Shown here one piece after another: positions 9,172-17,805 of a stretch of 64,000 bases of DNA; positions within the stretch are counted from its first letter, which is position 1; each line of letters opens with the position of its first letter. The notes under the pieces are model-generated. The model did no database searches. It was not told the DNA's origin and was given only the letters and a program-made list of their open reading frames with translations. The stretch is from Hydrogenophaga intermedia. GTDB taxonomy: Bacteria > Pseudomonadota > Gammaproteobacteria > Burkholderiales > Burkholderiaceae_C. Made by a program: the position numbers and the translations under genes. The stretch spans positions 22,902 to 86,901 of the forward strand of contig NZ_JAMBNO010000018.1 in assembly GCF_023715105.1 (NCBI RefSeq), given 5' to 3'.

Positions 9172-9516
9172 ATGCAGGCCATCACCCCCGCCCAGCTCGA
9201 CGACTGGGTCCGCCAGCACCAGACGGACGGCGCCGCGCTGCCCGTGGTGCTCGACGTGCGCGAGCCCTGGGAGCTGCAGACCGCCAGCGTCACACCGCAA
9301 GGCTTCGAGCTCGTGCACATGCCGATGCGCAGCATTCCGCAACGCCTGGGCGAGCTCGACCCCGAACGGCCCATCGCCTGCCTGTGCCACCACGGTGCGC
9401 GCAGTGCGCAGGTCACGCACTTCCTGACGAACCAGGGCTTCACCCAGGTCGTCAACATCCATGGCGGTATCGACCTGTGGTCGCGCGAGCGCGACCCCTC
9501 GGTACCGCTCTACTGA
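9172..9516 (+). CDS. Single-domain rhodanese-like sulfurtransferase
   Basis: A 114-residue protein consisting of one rhodanese domain. The domain opens with VVLDVREPWE and the active-site loop is CHHGARS, with the catalytic cysteine at Cys72 (preceded by a second cysteine at Cys70). Proteins of this kind carry persulfide sulfur or detoxify thiols; the CHHGAR loop is common in small bacterial rhodaneses of unknown partner. It has no signal peptide, so it is cytoplasmic. It sits between the pcm-like gene and the outer-membrane TolC-like gene with short gaps, a syntenic order I recognise from related Burkholderiales. Confidence 0.88.
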   Translation: MQAITPAQLDDWVRQHQTDGAALPVVLDVREPWELQTASVTPQGFELVHMPMRSIPQRLGELDPERPIACLCHHGARSAQVTHFLTNQGFTQVVNIHGGIDLWSRERDPSVPLY

Positions 9517-9541
9517 CCATCCCCGCCCAAGGACCCCGACC

Positions 9542-10942
9542 ATGCACGCCGCCCTGCCCGACCGCCGCCCCGCCCGACGACGACTGCATCCGCTCGTGCT
9601 GGCCGCCTGCCTGGCCCTGGGCGGCATGTCGGCGGCGCAAGCGCAGAGCCTGGCCGAGCTGTTCGAGGCCGCGCGCGGCTACGACGCCACTTACCTGGCC
9701 GCGCGCTCGCAGTACGACGCCAACCTGGCGCAGTCCGCGCAGGCGCGTGCCGGGTTGCTGCCCGAGGTGGGCCTGGGTGCCGGCGCCAACTGGAGCCGCC
9801 GCGACAGCAACAACAACCTGCTCGACGGCACGAGCAACAGCCAGAACGTCACGCTCTCGGCCAGCCAGCCGCTCTACCGCCCCGCCAACAAGCTCGCCAA
9901 CTACCAGGCCCAGCTGTCGATCGACATCGCCCAGGCCCAGCTCACGCAGGCCGAGCAGGACCTGATCATCCGCACCTCGCAGGCCTACTTTGACGTGCTC
10001 GCGGCGCAGGACACGCTGACCTTCGTGCGTGCGCAGAAAACCGCCGTGGCCGAGCAGCTGGCCGCCGCACGGCGCAACTTCGAGGTCGGCACCGCGACCG
10101 TGACCGACGCCCGCGAGGCGCAAGCCAGCTTCGACCTGGTGGTCGCGCAGGAAATCGCTTCGGAAAACGACCTGCGCGTCAAGCGCCTGGCACTTGACCA
10201 GCTGGTGGGCCGCAGCGGGGTCACGCCGCGCCCGCTGGCCGCCCCCGTGAACCTGCCGCCGCTGCAGCCCGCCGAGCCGCAGGCCTGGCTCGAGCGCGCC
10301 GGCGAGAACCACCCCACCGTGCTGCAGGCGCGTCGCAACCTGGAGATCGCACAGCTCGAAACACAGCGTGCCGAGGCGGGTCACAAGCCCACGCTGGACC
10401 TCGTGGGCCAGTACCAGGTCAGCCGCGCACCCTCGAGCATCCAGGGCATCCCGGGCAACGTGCGCAACAACAACGCCAGCGTCGTCCAGGGCATCCCGGG
10501 CAACGTGCGCAACAACAACGCCAGCGTCGGCCTGCAATTCAACCTGCCGCTGTTCGCGGGCTTCGCGATCCAGAACCGTGTGAAGCAGACGCTCGCGCTG
10601 GAGGAAAAGGCCCGCGCCGATCTCGAATCGGCGCGCCGCGGTGTCGACCTCGCCACGCGCAGCGCCTTCTTCGGTGTGGTCTCGGGCCAGGGCCAGGTCA
10701 AGGCGCTGGAAGCCGCCGAAGCGTCCAGCCAGAGCGCGCTCGAAGCCAACCAACTCGGATACCAGGTCGGCGTTCGCATCAACATCGACGTGCTCAACGC
10801 CCAGAGTCAGCTGTTCCAGACCAAGCGCGACCTCGCGCAGGCGCGCTACAACGTGCTCCTGGGCACGCTGCGGCTGAAGCAGGCGAGCGGAGAGCTCACG
10901 CCCACGGATCTGCAGCCGGTGGATGCGCTGCTGGCGCGCTGA
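9542..10942 (+). CDS. tolC: TolC-family outer-membrane efflux channel (type I secretion/RND partner)
   Basis: A 466-residue outer-membrane factor that would form the trimeric channel for the RND pump upstream. A signal peptide is clear (basic start, hydrophobic core, cleavage after SAAQA near residue 35). Two OEP repeats follow, each with long coiled-coil helices; the mature protein begins QSLAELFEAARGYDATYLAA, typical of TolC. It differs from relatives in carrying two identical copies of a 15-residue segment (IQGIPGNVRNNNASV-type) in the second repeat, from an exact 45-bp tandem duplication at 10440-10529. The duplication is in frame, and the segment falls where TolC proteins enter the second pair of beta-strands, so it may lengthen an extracellular loop. 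Confidence 0.9.
   Translation: MHAALPDRRPARRRLHPLVLAACLALGGMSAAQAQSLAELFEAARGYDATYLAARSQYDANLAQSAQARAGLLPEVGLGAGANWSRRDSNNNLLDGTSNSQNVTLSASQPLYRPANKLANYQAQLSIDIAQAQLTQAEQDLIIRTSQAYFDVLAAQDTLTFVRAQKTAVAEQLAAARRNFEVGTATVTDAREAQASFDLVVAQEIASENDLRVKRLALDQLVGRSGVTPRPLAAPVNLPPLQPAEPQAWLERAGENHPTVLQARRNLEIAQLETQRAEAGHKPTLDLVGQYQVSRAPSSIQGIPGNVRNNNASVVQGIPGNVRNNNASVGLQFNLPLFAGFAIQNRVKQTLALEEKARADLESARRGVDLATRSAFFGVVSGQGQVKALEAAEASSQSALEANQLGYQVGVRINIDVLNAQSQLFQTKRDLAQARYNVLLGTLRLKQASGELTPTDLQPVDALLAR
10440..10529 (+). repeat. Exact in-frame tandem duplication, 2 x 45 bp, inside the TolC-like gene
   Basis: Two adjacent copies of a 45-bp unit (10440-10484 and 10485-10529) with no mismatches. Each encodes a Gly/Asn-rich 15-residue segment ending RNNNASV. 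Complete identity, including third codon positions, indicates a very recent event (replication slippage or recombination) or an assembly error. Confidence 0.95.
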
Positions 10943-11000
10943 GGCAGCCAGCGCGGGCGGGGCGGCCCGACCCGCGAGCCAGAACCGATAAACTCCCGCG

Positions 11001-11771
11001 ATGCCCGCCCAACCCCCCTCCGGAGACGACGTGCAAGCCGTCAACGTGCTGTGCATCAAATGGGGCCGCAAGTACGGCCCCGAATACGTCAACAAGCTCC
11101 ACAGCATGGTGTCGCGGCACCTGCAGCGGCCGTTCCGCTTTGTCTGCCTCACCGACGACGGTACCGGCATCGATCCGTCCATCGAAGTCAAGCCGATCCC
11201 GGCCGTGGGGTTCGACGAATTCGACCAGCGCAAACCCTGGACCTTCGGTCACGGCTGGCTCAAGCTCACGAGCTTTGCCGATCCGCTGTACGACCTGAAG
11301 GGCCGCACGCTCTTCCTCGACCTCGACATCGTCATCGTCGACAGCCTGGATCCGTTCTTCGATGAGCCGGGCGAGTTCATCGTGATCAAGGAATGGGACA
11401 AGCAGGACGGCACAGGCAACACCTCGTGCTACCTCTACACGATCGGCGCCCACACCGACGCGCTCGAACATCTCAAGCGCGGCTACCCGCAGTCCATCGC
11501 TGACGTGCGCAACGAGCAGGAATACATCACCGGCTTCCTGGGCCGCCAGGGCAAGGTGCGCTACTGGCCCGAGGGCTGGTGCGTGAGCTTCAAGCGCCAT
11601 TGCATGCGCCGTGGCCTCATGGGCTGGTTCCAGCCACCGGTGATTCCACCGGGCGCGCGGATCATCGCTTTCCACGGCAAACCCAATCCGCCCGACGCCA
11701 TCGCCGGCGTGAGCGGCAAGTGGTACCGGCGCGTGCTACCCACGCAATGGGTGGCCGACCACTGGCGTTGA
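11001..11771 (+). CDS. Putative glycosyltransferase (GT8-like nucleotide-sugar fold)
   Basis: A protein of 256 residues (246 if it starts at the GTG at 11031, which has a good GGAG ribosome-binding site five bases upstream, whereas the ATG at 11001 has none; the GTG start is quite possible). It has the pattern of a GT-A glycosyltransferase: an N-terminal beta-alpha region (NVLCIKWGRKYG), then LFLDLDIVIVDSLDPFF, whose DLD matches the metal-binding DXD motif of GT8-like enzymes, and a later QEYITGFLG segment. The acceptor is unknown. Its place between tolC and the Kdo transferase suggests a cell-surface polysaccharide role. No signal peptide or membrane helix is seen. Confidence 0.65.
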   Translation: MPAQPPSGDDVQAVNVLCIKWGRKYGPEYVNKLHSMVSRHLQRPFRFVCLTDDGTGIDPSIEVKPIPAVGFDEFDQRKPWTFGHGWLKLTSFADPLYDLKGRTLFLDLDIVIVDSLDPFFDEPGEFIVIKEWDKQDGTGNTSCYLYTIGAHTDALEHLKRGYPQSIADVRNEQEYITGFLGRQGKVRYWPEGWCVSFKRHCMRRGLMGWFQPPVIPPGARIIAFHGKPNPPDAIAGVSGKWYRRVLPTQWVADHWR

Positions 11772-13819
11772 GCCCGCCGCGCGCCACCGCCGCGCTGCGC
11801 GCCTGGCGGCTGCTCATGCGCGGACTCGCGCTCCCCCTGCTGGGCTGGTTCTGGTGGCGCGGTCGGCGCGAGCCAGGCTACCGCGAACGGCTGCGCGAAC
11901 GGCTGGGTTTCATCCCGGTAGAGCCACGCCACATGGGCGGCCTGTGGCTGCACGCCGCCTCGTTGGGTGAGGTGCAGGCCGCGCGGCCCTTGATCGAAGC
12001 CTTGCTGCAGGAATGGCCGGACCACACGATCGTGGTCACCACACAGACACCCACCGGCCTGGGCGCCTTGCGTGCCGCCTGGGGGGATCGCATCGCGCAC
12101 CGTTACGCGCCGCTCGACACGCCGGGCGCGGTGAGCCGCTTTCTGGACCGCCTGCAACCGCAGGCGCTGGTGCTGATCGAGCGCGAACTCTGGCCGCAGT
12201 GGCTGTTCGCCTGCGCCGATCGGGCCATGCCGCTGGTGCTGTTGAACGCGCGCCTCACCGAGGCTGCGGCGCGCCGCTACCAACGATGGCGGGGCGTGAT
12301 GGCCCACGCCTGGCCGCGCCTGCAGGTGGCCGCGGTCGACGCGGCCAGCGGCACGCGGTTCGCGGCGCTCGGTGTGCCAGCGTCGCAACTGGCCGTGAGC
12401 GGCAACCTCAAGTTCGACATCGCCCCACCAGCCAACCTGCCACCTCTGCCGCCCGATCTGCAGGGCCGCCCACTGGTGGTGGCGGGCAGCACCCACGAAG
12501 GCGACGAGGCCGTGTGGCTGACGGCCTGGCAGGCCATCGCCAGGACGCATCCCGACGCGTTGCTGGTGCTGGTACCACGCCACCCGCAGCGCTTTGACGA
12601 CGTGTCGCAGGCGCTGAGCCGCGCTGGCTGGGCCCACGCGCGGCGCAGCCGCGGTGAGGCGGTGCGCGCCGAACACCACGTGCTGCTGGCCGACACCATG
12701 GGCGAGCTGCTGTTCTGGTACCGCCACGCGGCGTTGTGCTTCGTGGGGGGCACGCTTGCGCCCGTGGGCGGGCACAACCCCCTGGAGCCCTTGTCGCTGG
12801 GGCAGCCCGTGTTGTTCGGCCCGCACACGCACAACGCGCCCGCGCTGTTCGACGAGGCTGCGCAATCGGGAGCCGGCCTGTGCGTGGACGATGCCGCGAC
12901 GCTGCAAGCCGCCGTCACACAGGCACTGGCAAACCCCGCTGGCTGGATGGCGCGCGGCAAAGCCGCGCAGGCACTGATGGCGCGCCACCGCGGTGCGACC
13001 GCGCGTTGCCTGAGCACGTTGCACGCAGCCATCGGGTTGGTGCGAGCGCAACGCCTTTGCAACGTGGTGGCCGGCACGCTCGACGACGGCAGCATCGTGT
13101 GGCGCGATCCCGCGCGTGCGGCCACTCTGTCACCCCGTGATTTCGCGCCGCCCGCGGACAAGGCGGGCGATGCACCGCAGGCGTCCGCGCAAGCCGTGCA
13201 ACGCCTGGCCACTGGCAGCGGTCGCGGACAGGCCGCGCTGGTGCCCTCGCCCTTGGGCGCGTACGTGCTGCGCCACTACCGCCGCGGTGGCCTGGTGGCA
13301 CGCCTGAGCGACGATCGCTTCGCCCACGAACCCGTGCACCGCGGCCGCGCCATGCGCGAATTCGCGCTGCTGCGCCTGATGCAGGCCTGGGATCTGCCCG
13401 TGCCCGCACCCGTGGCCGCCAGGCACCATCCTCACGCCTTCAGCTACAGCGCCGACATCGCCGTGGCGTGGCTGCCCGGCACGCGCAACCTCGTGCAATG
13501 CCTGCGCGAGGCGCGACCCACACCCGACACCTGGGCGGCTCTGGGCGATGCGATTCGACAGCTGCACGCGCGCCAGATCTTCCACGCCGACCTCAACGCC
13601 CACAACCTGCTGCTCGACACCCAGGGCCAGGCCTGGGTGGTGGATTTCGACAAATGCGAACGCCGACCCGGTGACGAATGGAAAGCCACCAATCTGGCCC
13701 GCCTGCTGCGCTCGCTGCGCAAGGAAGCGAAGCGCGAGCCGGTGTTTCATTGGCATGAAGACGACTGGGCCTTGCTGAACAAGGCATACCGGACGCACCG
13801 GGAGCCGGAATCCACATGA
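11768..13819 (+). CDS. waaA: Fused Kdo transferase (WaaA) and Kdo kinase (KdkA)
   Basis: One 683-residue frame contains two enzymes of the LPS inner core. Residues 1-425 are WaaA, which adds Kdo from CMP-Kdo to lipid A precursor: an N-terminal membrane anchor, WRGRREPGYRERLRERLGF, the catalytic HAASLGE motif, and GSTHEGDE and GGHNPLEP in the CMP-binding half. Residues from about 430 to the end are KdkA, the Kdo kinase, with the kinase catalytic loop HADLNAHNLLLD (from residue 606) and the metal motif VVDFDKCE. No stop or frame change separates them. The start is the TTG at 11768, overlapping the preceding stop; an ATG at 11816 gives 667 residues but a shortened membrane anchor. A single Kdo followed by phosphorylation is typical when WaaA and KdkA occur together. 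Confidence 0.88.
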   Translation: MSPPRATAALRAWRLLMRGLALPLLGWFWWRGRREPGYRERLRERLGFIPVEPRHMGGLWLHAASLGEVQAARPLIEALLQEWPDHTIVVTTQTPTGLGALRAAWGDRIAHRYAPLDTPGAVSRFLDRLQPQALVLIERELWPQWLFACADRAMPLVLLNARLTEAAARRYQRWRGVMAHAWPRLQVAAVDAASGTRFAALGVPASQLAVSGNLKFDIAPPANLPPLPPDLQGRPLVVAGSTHEGDEAVWLTAWQAIARTHPDALLVLVPRHPQRFDDVSQALSRAGWAHARRSRGEAVRAEHHVLLADTMGELLFWYRHAALCFVGGTLAPVGGHNPLEPLSLGQPVLFGPHTHNAPALFDEAAQSGAGLCVDDAATLQAAVTQALANPAGWMARGKAAQALMARHRGATARCLSTLHAAIGLVRAQRLCNVVAGTLDDGSIVWRDPARAATLSPRDFAPPADKAGDAPQASAQAVQRLATGSGRGQAALVPSPLGAYVLRHYRRGGLVARLSDDRFAHEPVHRGRAMREFALLRLMQAWDLPVPAPVAARHHPHAFSYSADIAVAWLPGTRNLVQCLREARPTPDTWAALGDAIRQLHARQIFHADLNAHNLLLDTQGQAWVVDFDKCERRPGDEWKATNLARLLRSLRKEAKREPVFHWHEDDWALLNKAYRTHREPEST

Positions 13820-15063
13820 CCCTGGAACGATCACTCACCCTCGCAGCACAGGCGAGCCTTGCACTGGTGTTCCTTGCCTTCCCGATGTCGGTGGCGCTGG
13901 CCAACGTCGGCCTGCTGCTGATGCTGGCATTCTGGTTGCCCACCCTGGCGTGGCCTGGCGCGCGCTCTCGATTGCGTGAGGCGATGCGCAACCCGCTGGC
14001 TGTGTGCGCTGTGGCCCTGTTTGCATGGATTCTGCTCGCCAGTGCCTGGTCCCCGGCCCAGGACAGGGACATCCTTGGTTTCTGGCAGAAGTACCTCAAG
14101 TTCCTGATGGTGCCGGTGTTCATTGCGCTGATGCACGATGAAGCGGTGCGCCGCCGGTGCTGGCAAGGCTTTGCATTGGCGCTTCTGATCACGCTCACCA
14201 TCTCATGGCTGGATGTGTTCCTCGACTTCCCATGGACACGGGGCCACCGCATGGGTCTGGCGTCCGATCACACCGTCTTCAAGGACTACATCTCGCAGGG
14301 CCTGATGATGACACTGTTCACCACGATATGCGCCTTCACGGTGGTCACCTCTGCGTCACGCGTGAAGCAGGCGATGGCCATGGCCCTCTGGGTGCTGGCC
14401 GCAATATCGATCGTCGCCCTCTCCCATGGGCGCACGGGGTACTTGACGCTGACCGCCGCCACCGTGGTATTCGGTCTGACCTTCGTGGCCTCGCGCTCAC
14501 GCATGCAGGCCTGGTCGATCGGTGCCGGGTTGTTGGTCCTGATCCTGATGACCTGGTGGCTCTCGCCGGTTCTGCACGAGCGGCTGGCCAACGCCTGGAC
14601 AGACGCAATGGCCGCCTTGGCACAGTCCGGCCTGGGGAACGTGACGTCCGCCGGGGCGCGCGTGGAGATGATCAAACTGGCACTCAGCGCGGCGGGAGAA
14701 GCACCCTTCTTCGGCCAAGGCACGGCGGCATACCCGGTGCTTGCCAGCAAGTATTTTTCGACCGTCGAGTGGTGCTCGGTGACCTGCCCACACCCGCACA
14801 ACCAGTTCCTGTTCTTCCTGGTCGAGCAAGGCCTCATCGGCCTGAGCCTCTTTCTGGCCTACCTGGCCGTCATCGGGCGCACGGCCTTGCGGCAACCACC
14901 CGCACACAAGGCCTTCACACTGGCCTTCGTGGCCGTGGCTGTCGTGGCGGCCAGCACGCACAGTGCCTTCTGGCTCTCCACAGAAAGCCACTGCCTCATC
15001 CTCATGAGCGCACTCATCATGGCAGGGCTGCGTGCGCGGCGGACGGCGGGAGCGCCGACATGA
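13816..15063 (+). CDS. O-antigen ligase-like membrane protein (WaaL/Wzy_C family)
   Basis: A polytopic membrane protein of 415 residues with about ten to twelve predicted hydrophobic helices. The large periplasmic loop near residues 270-340 holds features of the O-antigen ligase/polymerase family (SAGARVEMIKLALSA, then FGQGTAAYPV and CPHPHNQFLFFLVEQGLIG), with the PHNQFL histidine-containing motif typical of WaaL-type ligases. It would join polysaccharide from its lipid carrier to the lipid A core, or polymerise repeat units; the two roles cannot be separated by sequence alone. Its ATG overlaps the stop of waaA-kdkA by four bases, and its own stop overlaps the next glycosyltransferase start, so the three genes form one operon. 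Confidence 0.82.
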   Translation: MTLERSLTLAAQASLALVFLAFPMSVALANVGLLLMLAFWLPTLAWPGARSRLREAMRNPLAVCAVALFAWILLASAWSPAQDRDILGFWQKYLKFLMVPVFIALMHDEAVRRRCWQGFALALLITLTISWLDVFLDFPWTRGHRMGLASDHTVFKDYISQGLMMTLFTTICAFTVVTSASRVKQAMAMALWVLAAISIVALSHGRTGYLTLTAATVVFGLTFVASRSRMQAWSIGAGLLVLILMTWWLSPVLHERLANAWTDAMAALAQSGLGNVTSAGARVEMIKLALSAAGEAPFFGQGTAAYPVLASKYFSTVEWCSVTCPHPHNQFLFFLVEQGLIGLSLFLAYLAVIGRTALRQPPAHKAFTLAFVAVAVVAASTHSAFWLSTESHCLILMSALIMAGLRARRTAGAPT

Positions 15064-16130
15064 CCGCGCTCACCATCGCCTTCCACTCCAACCAGCTTTC
15101 GCTGCGCGGCACCGAGGTTGCCTTGTACGACTACGCCGAGGGCGCAGAACAACAGCTCGGCCATCGCAGCGTGGTGCTGTACCCGGCCGACAGCGCACAC
15201 AACGATCCGCAGGCGGTCGACAGATTCGCACACCGCTTCGAGCTGCTGTGCTACCGAGACCGAAGCGAAATCGATGGGCTTTTGCAGCGCTGTGGTGCGA
15301 ACCTGCTTTACGCCATCAAGGCCGGGCGGCCTGACGGCTTGCTCTCGCTGCGTGTGCCAACCATGGTCCACGCGGTGTTCCCCACCGCGCCGCGCCAGGC
15401 GCACGGCGCGTCCTTTGCCTTCATTTCCAACTGGCTCAGCGAGCGCTGTTCGCGCGGCAACATTCCAGCCGTTCCACACATCGTCACGCTGCCTGCGGTC
15501 GATGACGACCTGCGCGCCGAACTGGGCATTCCCGATGAGGCCACGGTGCTGGGTTGCCACGGCGGTGCAAAAAGCTTCGACGTGCCTTGCGCCGTCGAGG
15601 CCGTGCGTCGCGTTCTCGACACCGCCCCCGCGGTGTGGTTCGTCTTCCTCAACATCGAGCGTTTCGTGGATCACCCGCGAGCGATCTTCCTGCCTGGCAC
15701 CGGTGACCTGCTGCGCAAGACGCGCTTCATCAACAGTTGCGACGCCATGCTGCACGCGCGCCTGCAGGGCGAATCCTTCGGCCTGGCGTGCGGCGAGTTC
15801 TCGGTGCGCAACAAGCCGGTGTTCACCTACGCATACAGCAAGCACCGCCATCACCTGGCCGTGCTGGGCGACGCGGGCTGGCCTTACCACGACGCCGACG
15901 GTCTGGTGCACGCCATCACCACGCTCGACAAGATTGCCGTGCGCGCCGGCCATTGGGACCGCTACACCGCGCTCTACAACCCCGCGCGCGTGATGAACCT
16001 GTTTGACCGGCACCTGATCCAGCCCGCGTTGCGCAACCCCGACCGCCGCCACCCGCAACTGACGATCGGCTGGCGCGATACGCTCGCATACTGGCAACTC
16101 AAACTGGAAATGCGCCTGGGCGGCAACTGA
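15060..16130 (+). CDS. Glycosyltransferase, GT4-like
   Basis: A 356-residue cytoplasmic protein that I place with the GT-B glycosyltransferases. The N-terminal part reads IAFHSNQLSLRGTEVALYDYA, resembling the first strand and loop of GT4 enzymes, and the C-terminal half has SCDAMLHARLQGESFGLACGE, matching the EX7E-type nucleotide-sugar site (a glutamate after the acidic D-x-M-L-H-A-R pattern). It starts four bases inside the O-antigen-ligase-like gene. Context points to LPS core or O-antigen assembly; donor and acceptor are not deducible. The plus-strand operon ends here, with a convergent glycosyltransferase beginning 29 bases beyond its stop. Confidence 0.72.
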   Translation: MTALTIAFHSNQLSLRGTEVALYDYAEGAEQQLGHRSVVLYPADSAHNDPQAVDRFAHRFELLCYRDRSEIDGLLQRCGANLLYAIKAGRPDGLLSLRVPTMVHAVFPTAPRQAHGASFAFISNWLSERCSRGNIPAVPHIVTLPAVDDDLRAELGIPDEATVLGCHGGAKSFDVPCAVEAVRRVLDTAPAVWFVFLNIERFVDHPRAIFLPGTGDLLRKTRFINSCDAMLHARLQGESFGLACGEFSVRNKPVFTYAYSKHRHHLAVLGDAGWPYHDADGLVHAITTLDKIAVRAGHWDRYTALYNPARVMNLFDRHLIQPALRNPDRRHPQLTIGWRDTLAYWQLKLEMRLGGN

Positions 16131-16159
16131 GCCGCGCTGAGCCGGATCCGATACTGCGC

Positions 16160-16945
16160 TCAGCGGCGCGCCAATTCGCTCGCGGCGTCGACATCGTAGT
16201 GCAGCGCGGCGTAACGGAAGAAGGTTTCCAGCGCGATGAACTGTGCGTACAGGAACCCCGGCCCCCCGCACAGGAAGGCGCGCTGGAACAGATAGACGCG
16301 CAGGAACACCACGCCGCCCATCACCAAGCCCCGCAGCACACCGCCTTTCTTGCCCTGCGCACCACGCTTGGCCGCGCCGAGTTGCACGTACTGCGCGAGC
16401 TTGCGCAGGCTGCCGTACACCGTGGGACGCGAGTGGTGCAGCAGTCGCTCACGCAACGAACGAACCGGCACCGAGTGACGCAGCACCGGCGCCTCGTGCA
16501 CCACACCCTCGAAGCGTTCCAGCGTTTCGCGCTTGAACAGACGTTGTATGCCGCCGCGTGGCTTCATGCGCGATAGCGCGCGGCCAAAGGCCACCTCGTC
16601 CCACCACACGCGCCAGGCTGCGTCATCGCCCGATGCGACCGCGGCTTCGATCTCGGCACGCAGCGCGGGCGATATCTCCTCGTCAGCGTCGAGGAAGAAA
16701 ACGAAATCGGTATGCAGCCGTTGCAACGCGCGCGTGCGCTGCAGCGCAAACCCCTGCCAGTCGGCGTGCAGATGCACTTCGGCACCCAGCGCTGCGGCTT
16801 TCTCGCGCGTTCCGTCGGTGCTGCCGCTGTCGACCACGACCAGTTGATCGGCGAATGCGGCGCTTCGCAGGCAGGCCTCGATGCGCTGCGCTTCGTTGAG
16901 CGTGAGGACCGCAATGCCCAGCGTGGGACGAGGTACGTCAGGCAT
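16160..16945 (-). CDS. LPS core glycosyltransferase, GT2 (WaaE/KdtX-like)
   Basis: A 261-residue family 2 glycosyltransferase. The GT-A signature is clear: IAVLTLNEAQRIEACLRSA at the start, VVVDSGSTDGT, and FFLDADEEIS for the metal-binding DXD. The order and wording match the WaaE/KdtX group, which adds a beta-1,4-linked glucose to the inner-core heptose in several Gram-negatives. The C-terminal segment contains hydrophobic stretches (VMGGVVFLRVYLFQRAF) that suggest membrane association. The start MPDVPRPTLG at 16945 is chosen over upstream codons because it lies eight bases inside the stop of the preceding glycosyltransferase gene and gives the family's normal N-terminus. Confidence 0.82.
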   Translation of the reverse strand: MPDVPRPTLGIAVLTLNEAQRIEACLRSAAFADQLVVVDSGSTDGTREKAAALGAEVHLHADWQGFALQRTRALQRLHTDFVFFLDADEEISPALRAEIEAAVASGDDAAWRVWWDEVAFGRALSRMKPRGGIQRLFKRETLERFEGVVHEAPVLRHSVPVRSLRERLLHHSRPTVYGSLRKLAQYVQLGAAKRGAQGKKGGVLRGLVMGGVVFLRVYLFQRAFLCGGPGFLYAQFIALETFFRYAALHYDVDAASELARR

Positions 16946-17804
16946 CGTGCCTCCAGCGCAGCAACCCCACCCACCGCCCCGCCATGCGCGCCAGCAGCCG
17001 CGGCGACCACGCGATGGCACGCAGTGGCAGGACCAGCGTGGTGCCCGCCAGCACACGCCAGCGCTGGCTGCGCGCCTGCGTCACCGAGCGGTGCTTGGCG
17101 GTGTAGATGAGCTTGGATTGCGCGTGGTGGTAGCCGCGCAGGTATTCGCTTTTCCACGGTTTGCTGCCCTTGACCGAGCCGCGCGCTCGGTGCACCGCGG
17201 CCACGGCGGGCCAGACCACGATGGGACGGCGCGCCTGGAACAGGCGCAGGCAGAGATCGTCGTCTTCGTAGTAGAGAAAGAAGCGTTCGTCGAAGAAGCC
17301 CACGCCGTCGAAGCGCTCGAGGCGAAACAGCATGGCCGCGCCAACCACGAAACCCACGCAGGCCGGCGCGTCGGCGCCGGGGCCGCTGGACTTCCACAGC
17401 ACATTGGGCCAGCGGTAGTTCACGTCGGGCTGTCCGGGGGCGCCTTCGAGCTGCGGGGCCAGGATGGCCGCTTCGGGCATGTCGTGCGCAGCGCGGACCA
17501 GCGCACCCAGTCCATCGGGCGTCACCTCGCAATCGGGGTTGAGCAGGAAAGCGAAGGGCGTCTTCACCTGCGCCAGCGCACGGTTGTTCGCGGTGCCGAA
17601 GCCGAGGTTGCGACCATGCTCGAGCACCACGGCGTGCGGCCAGCGCGCGCGCGCCTTGGCGGGTGTGCCGTCGCCACTGCCGTTGTCGGAGACCACCACG
17701 TGCGGGCAGTGTGCGATCAGCGCGTCGAGCGCATCGAGGCAGTGGGCACTGTGGTAGGTCACCAATACCACCGTGACCTGATCGAGCGGATCGCCGGCGT
17801 TCAT
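16938..17804 (-). CDS. Glycosyltransferase family 2, rhamnosyltransferase-like
   Basis: A 288-residue GT2 protein. It shows VTVVLVTYHSAHCL at the start, VVVSDNGSGDG, GTANNRALA and FLLNPDCEVTPDGL (the DXD-like site is written NPDCE), then GAAMLFRLERFDGVGFFDERFFLYYEDDDLCLR, the FDExFFxYxED pattern typical of WbbL/RfbN-type rhamnosyltransferases. The start MNAGDP at 17804 lies one base after the stop of the phosphomutase gene, so these form one minus-strand operon. A GTG at 17822 is possible but less likely. Likely adds a deoxysugar to O-antigen or core; the sugar itself is inferred from the family. Confidence 0.82.
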   Translation of the reverse strand: MNAGDPLDQVTVVLVTYHSAHCLDALDALIAHCPHVVVSDNGSGDGTPAKARARWPHAVVLEHGRNLGFGTANNRALAQVKTPFAFLLNPDCEVTPDGLGALVRAAHDMPEAAILAPQLEGAPGQPDVNYRWPNVLWKSSGPGADAPACVGFVVGAAMLFRLERFDGVGFFDERFFLYYEDDDLCLRLFQARRPIVVWPAVAAVHRARGSVKGSKPWKSEYLRGYHHAQSKLIYTAKHRSVTQARSQRWRVLAGTTLVLPLRAIAWSPRLLARMAGRWVGLLRWRHDA

Positions 17805-17805
17805 G

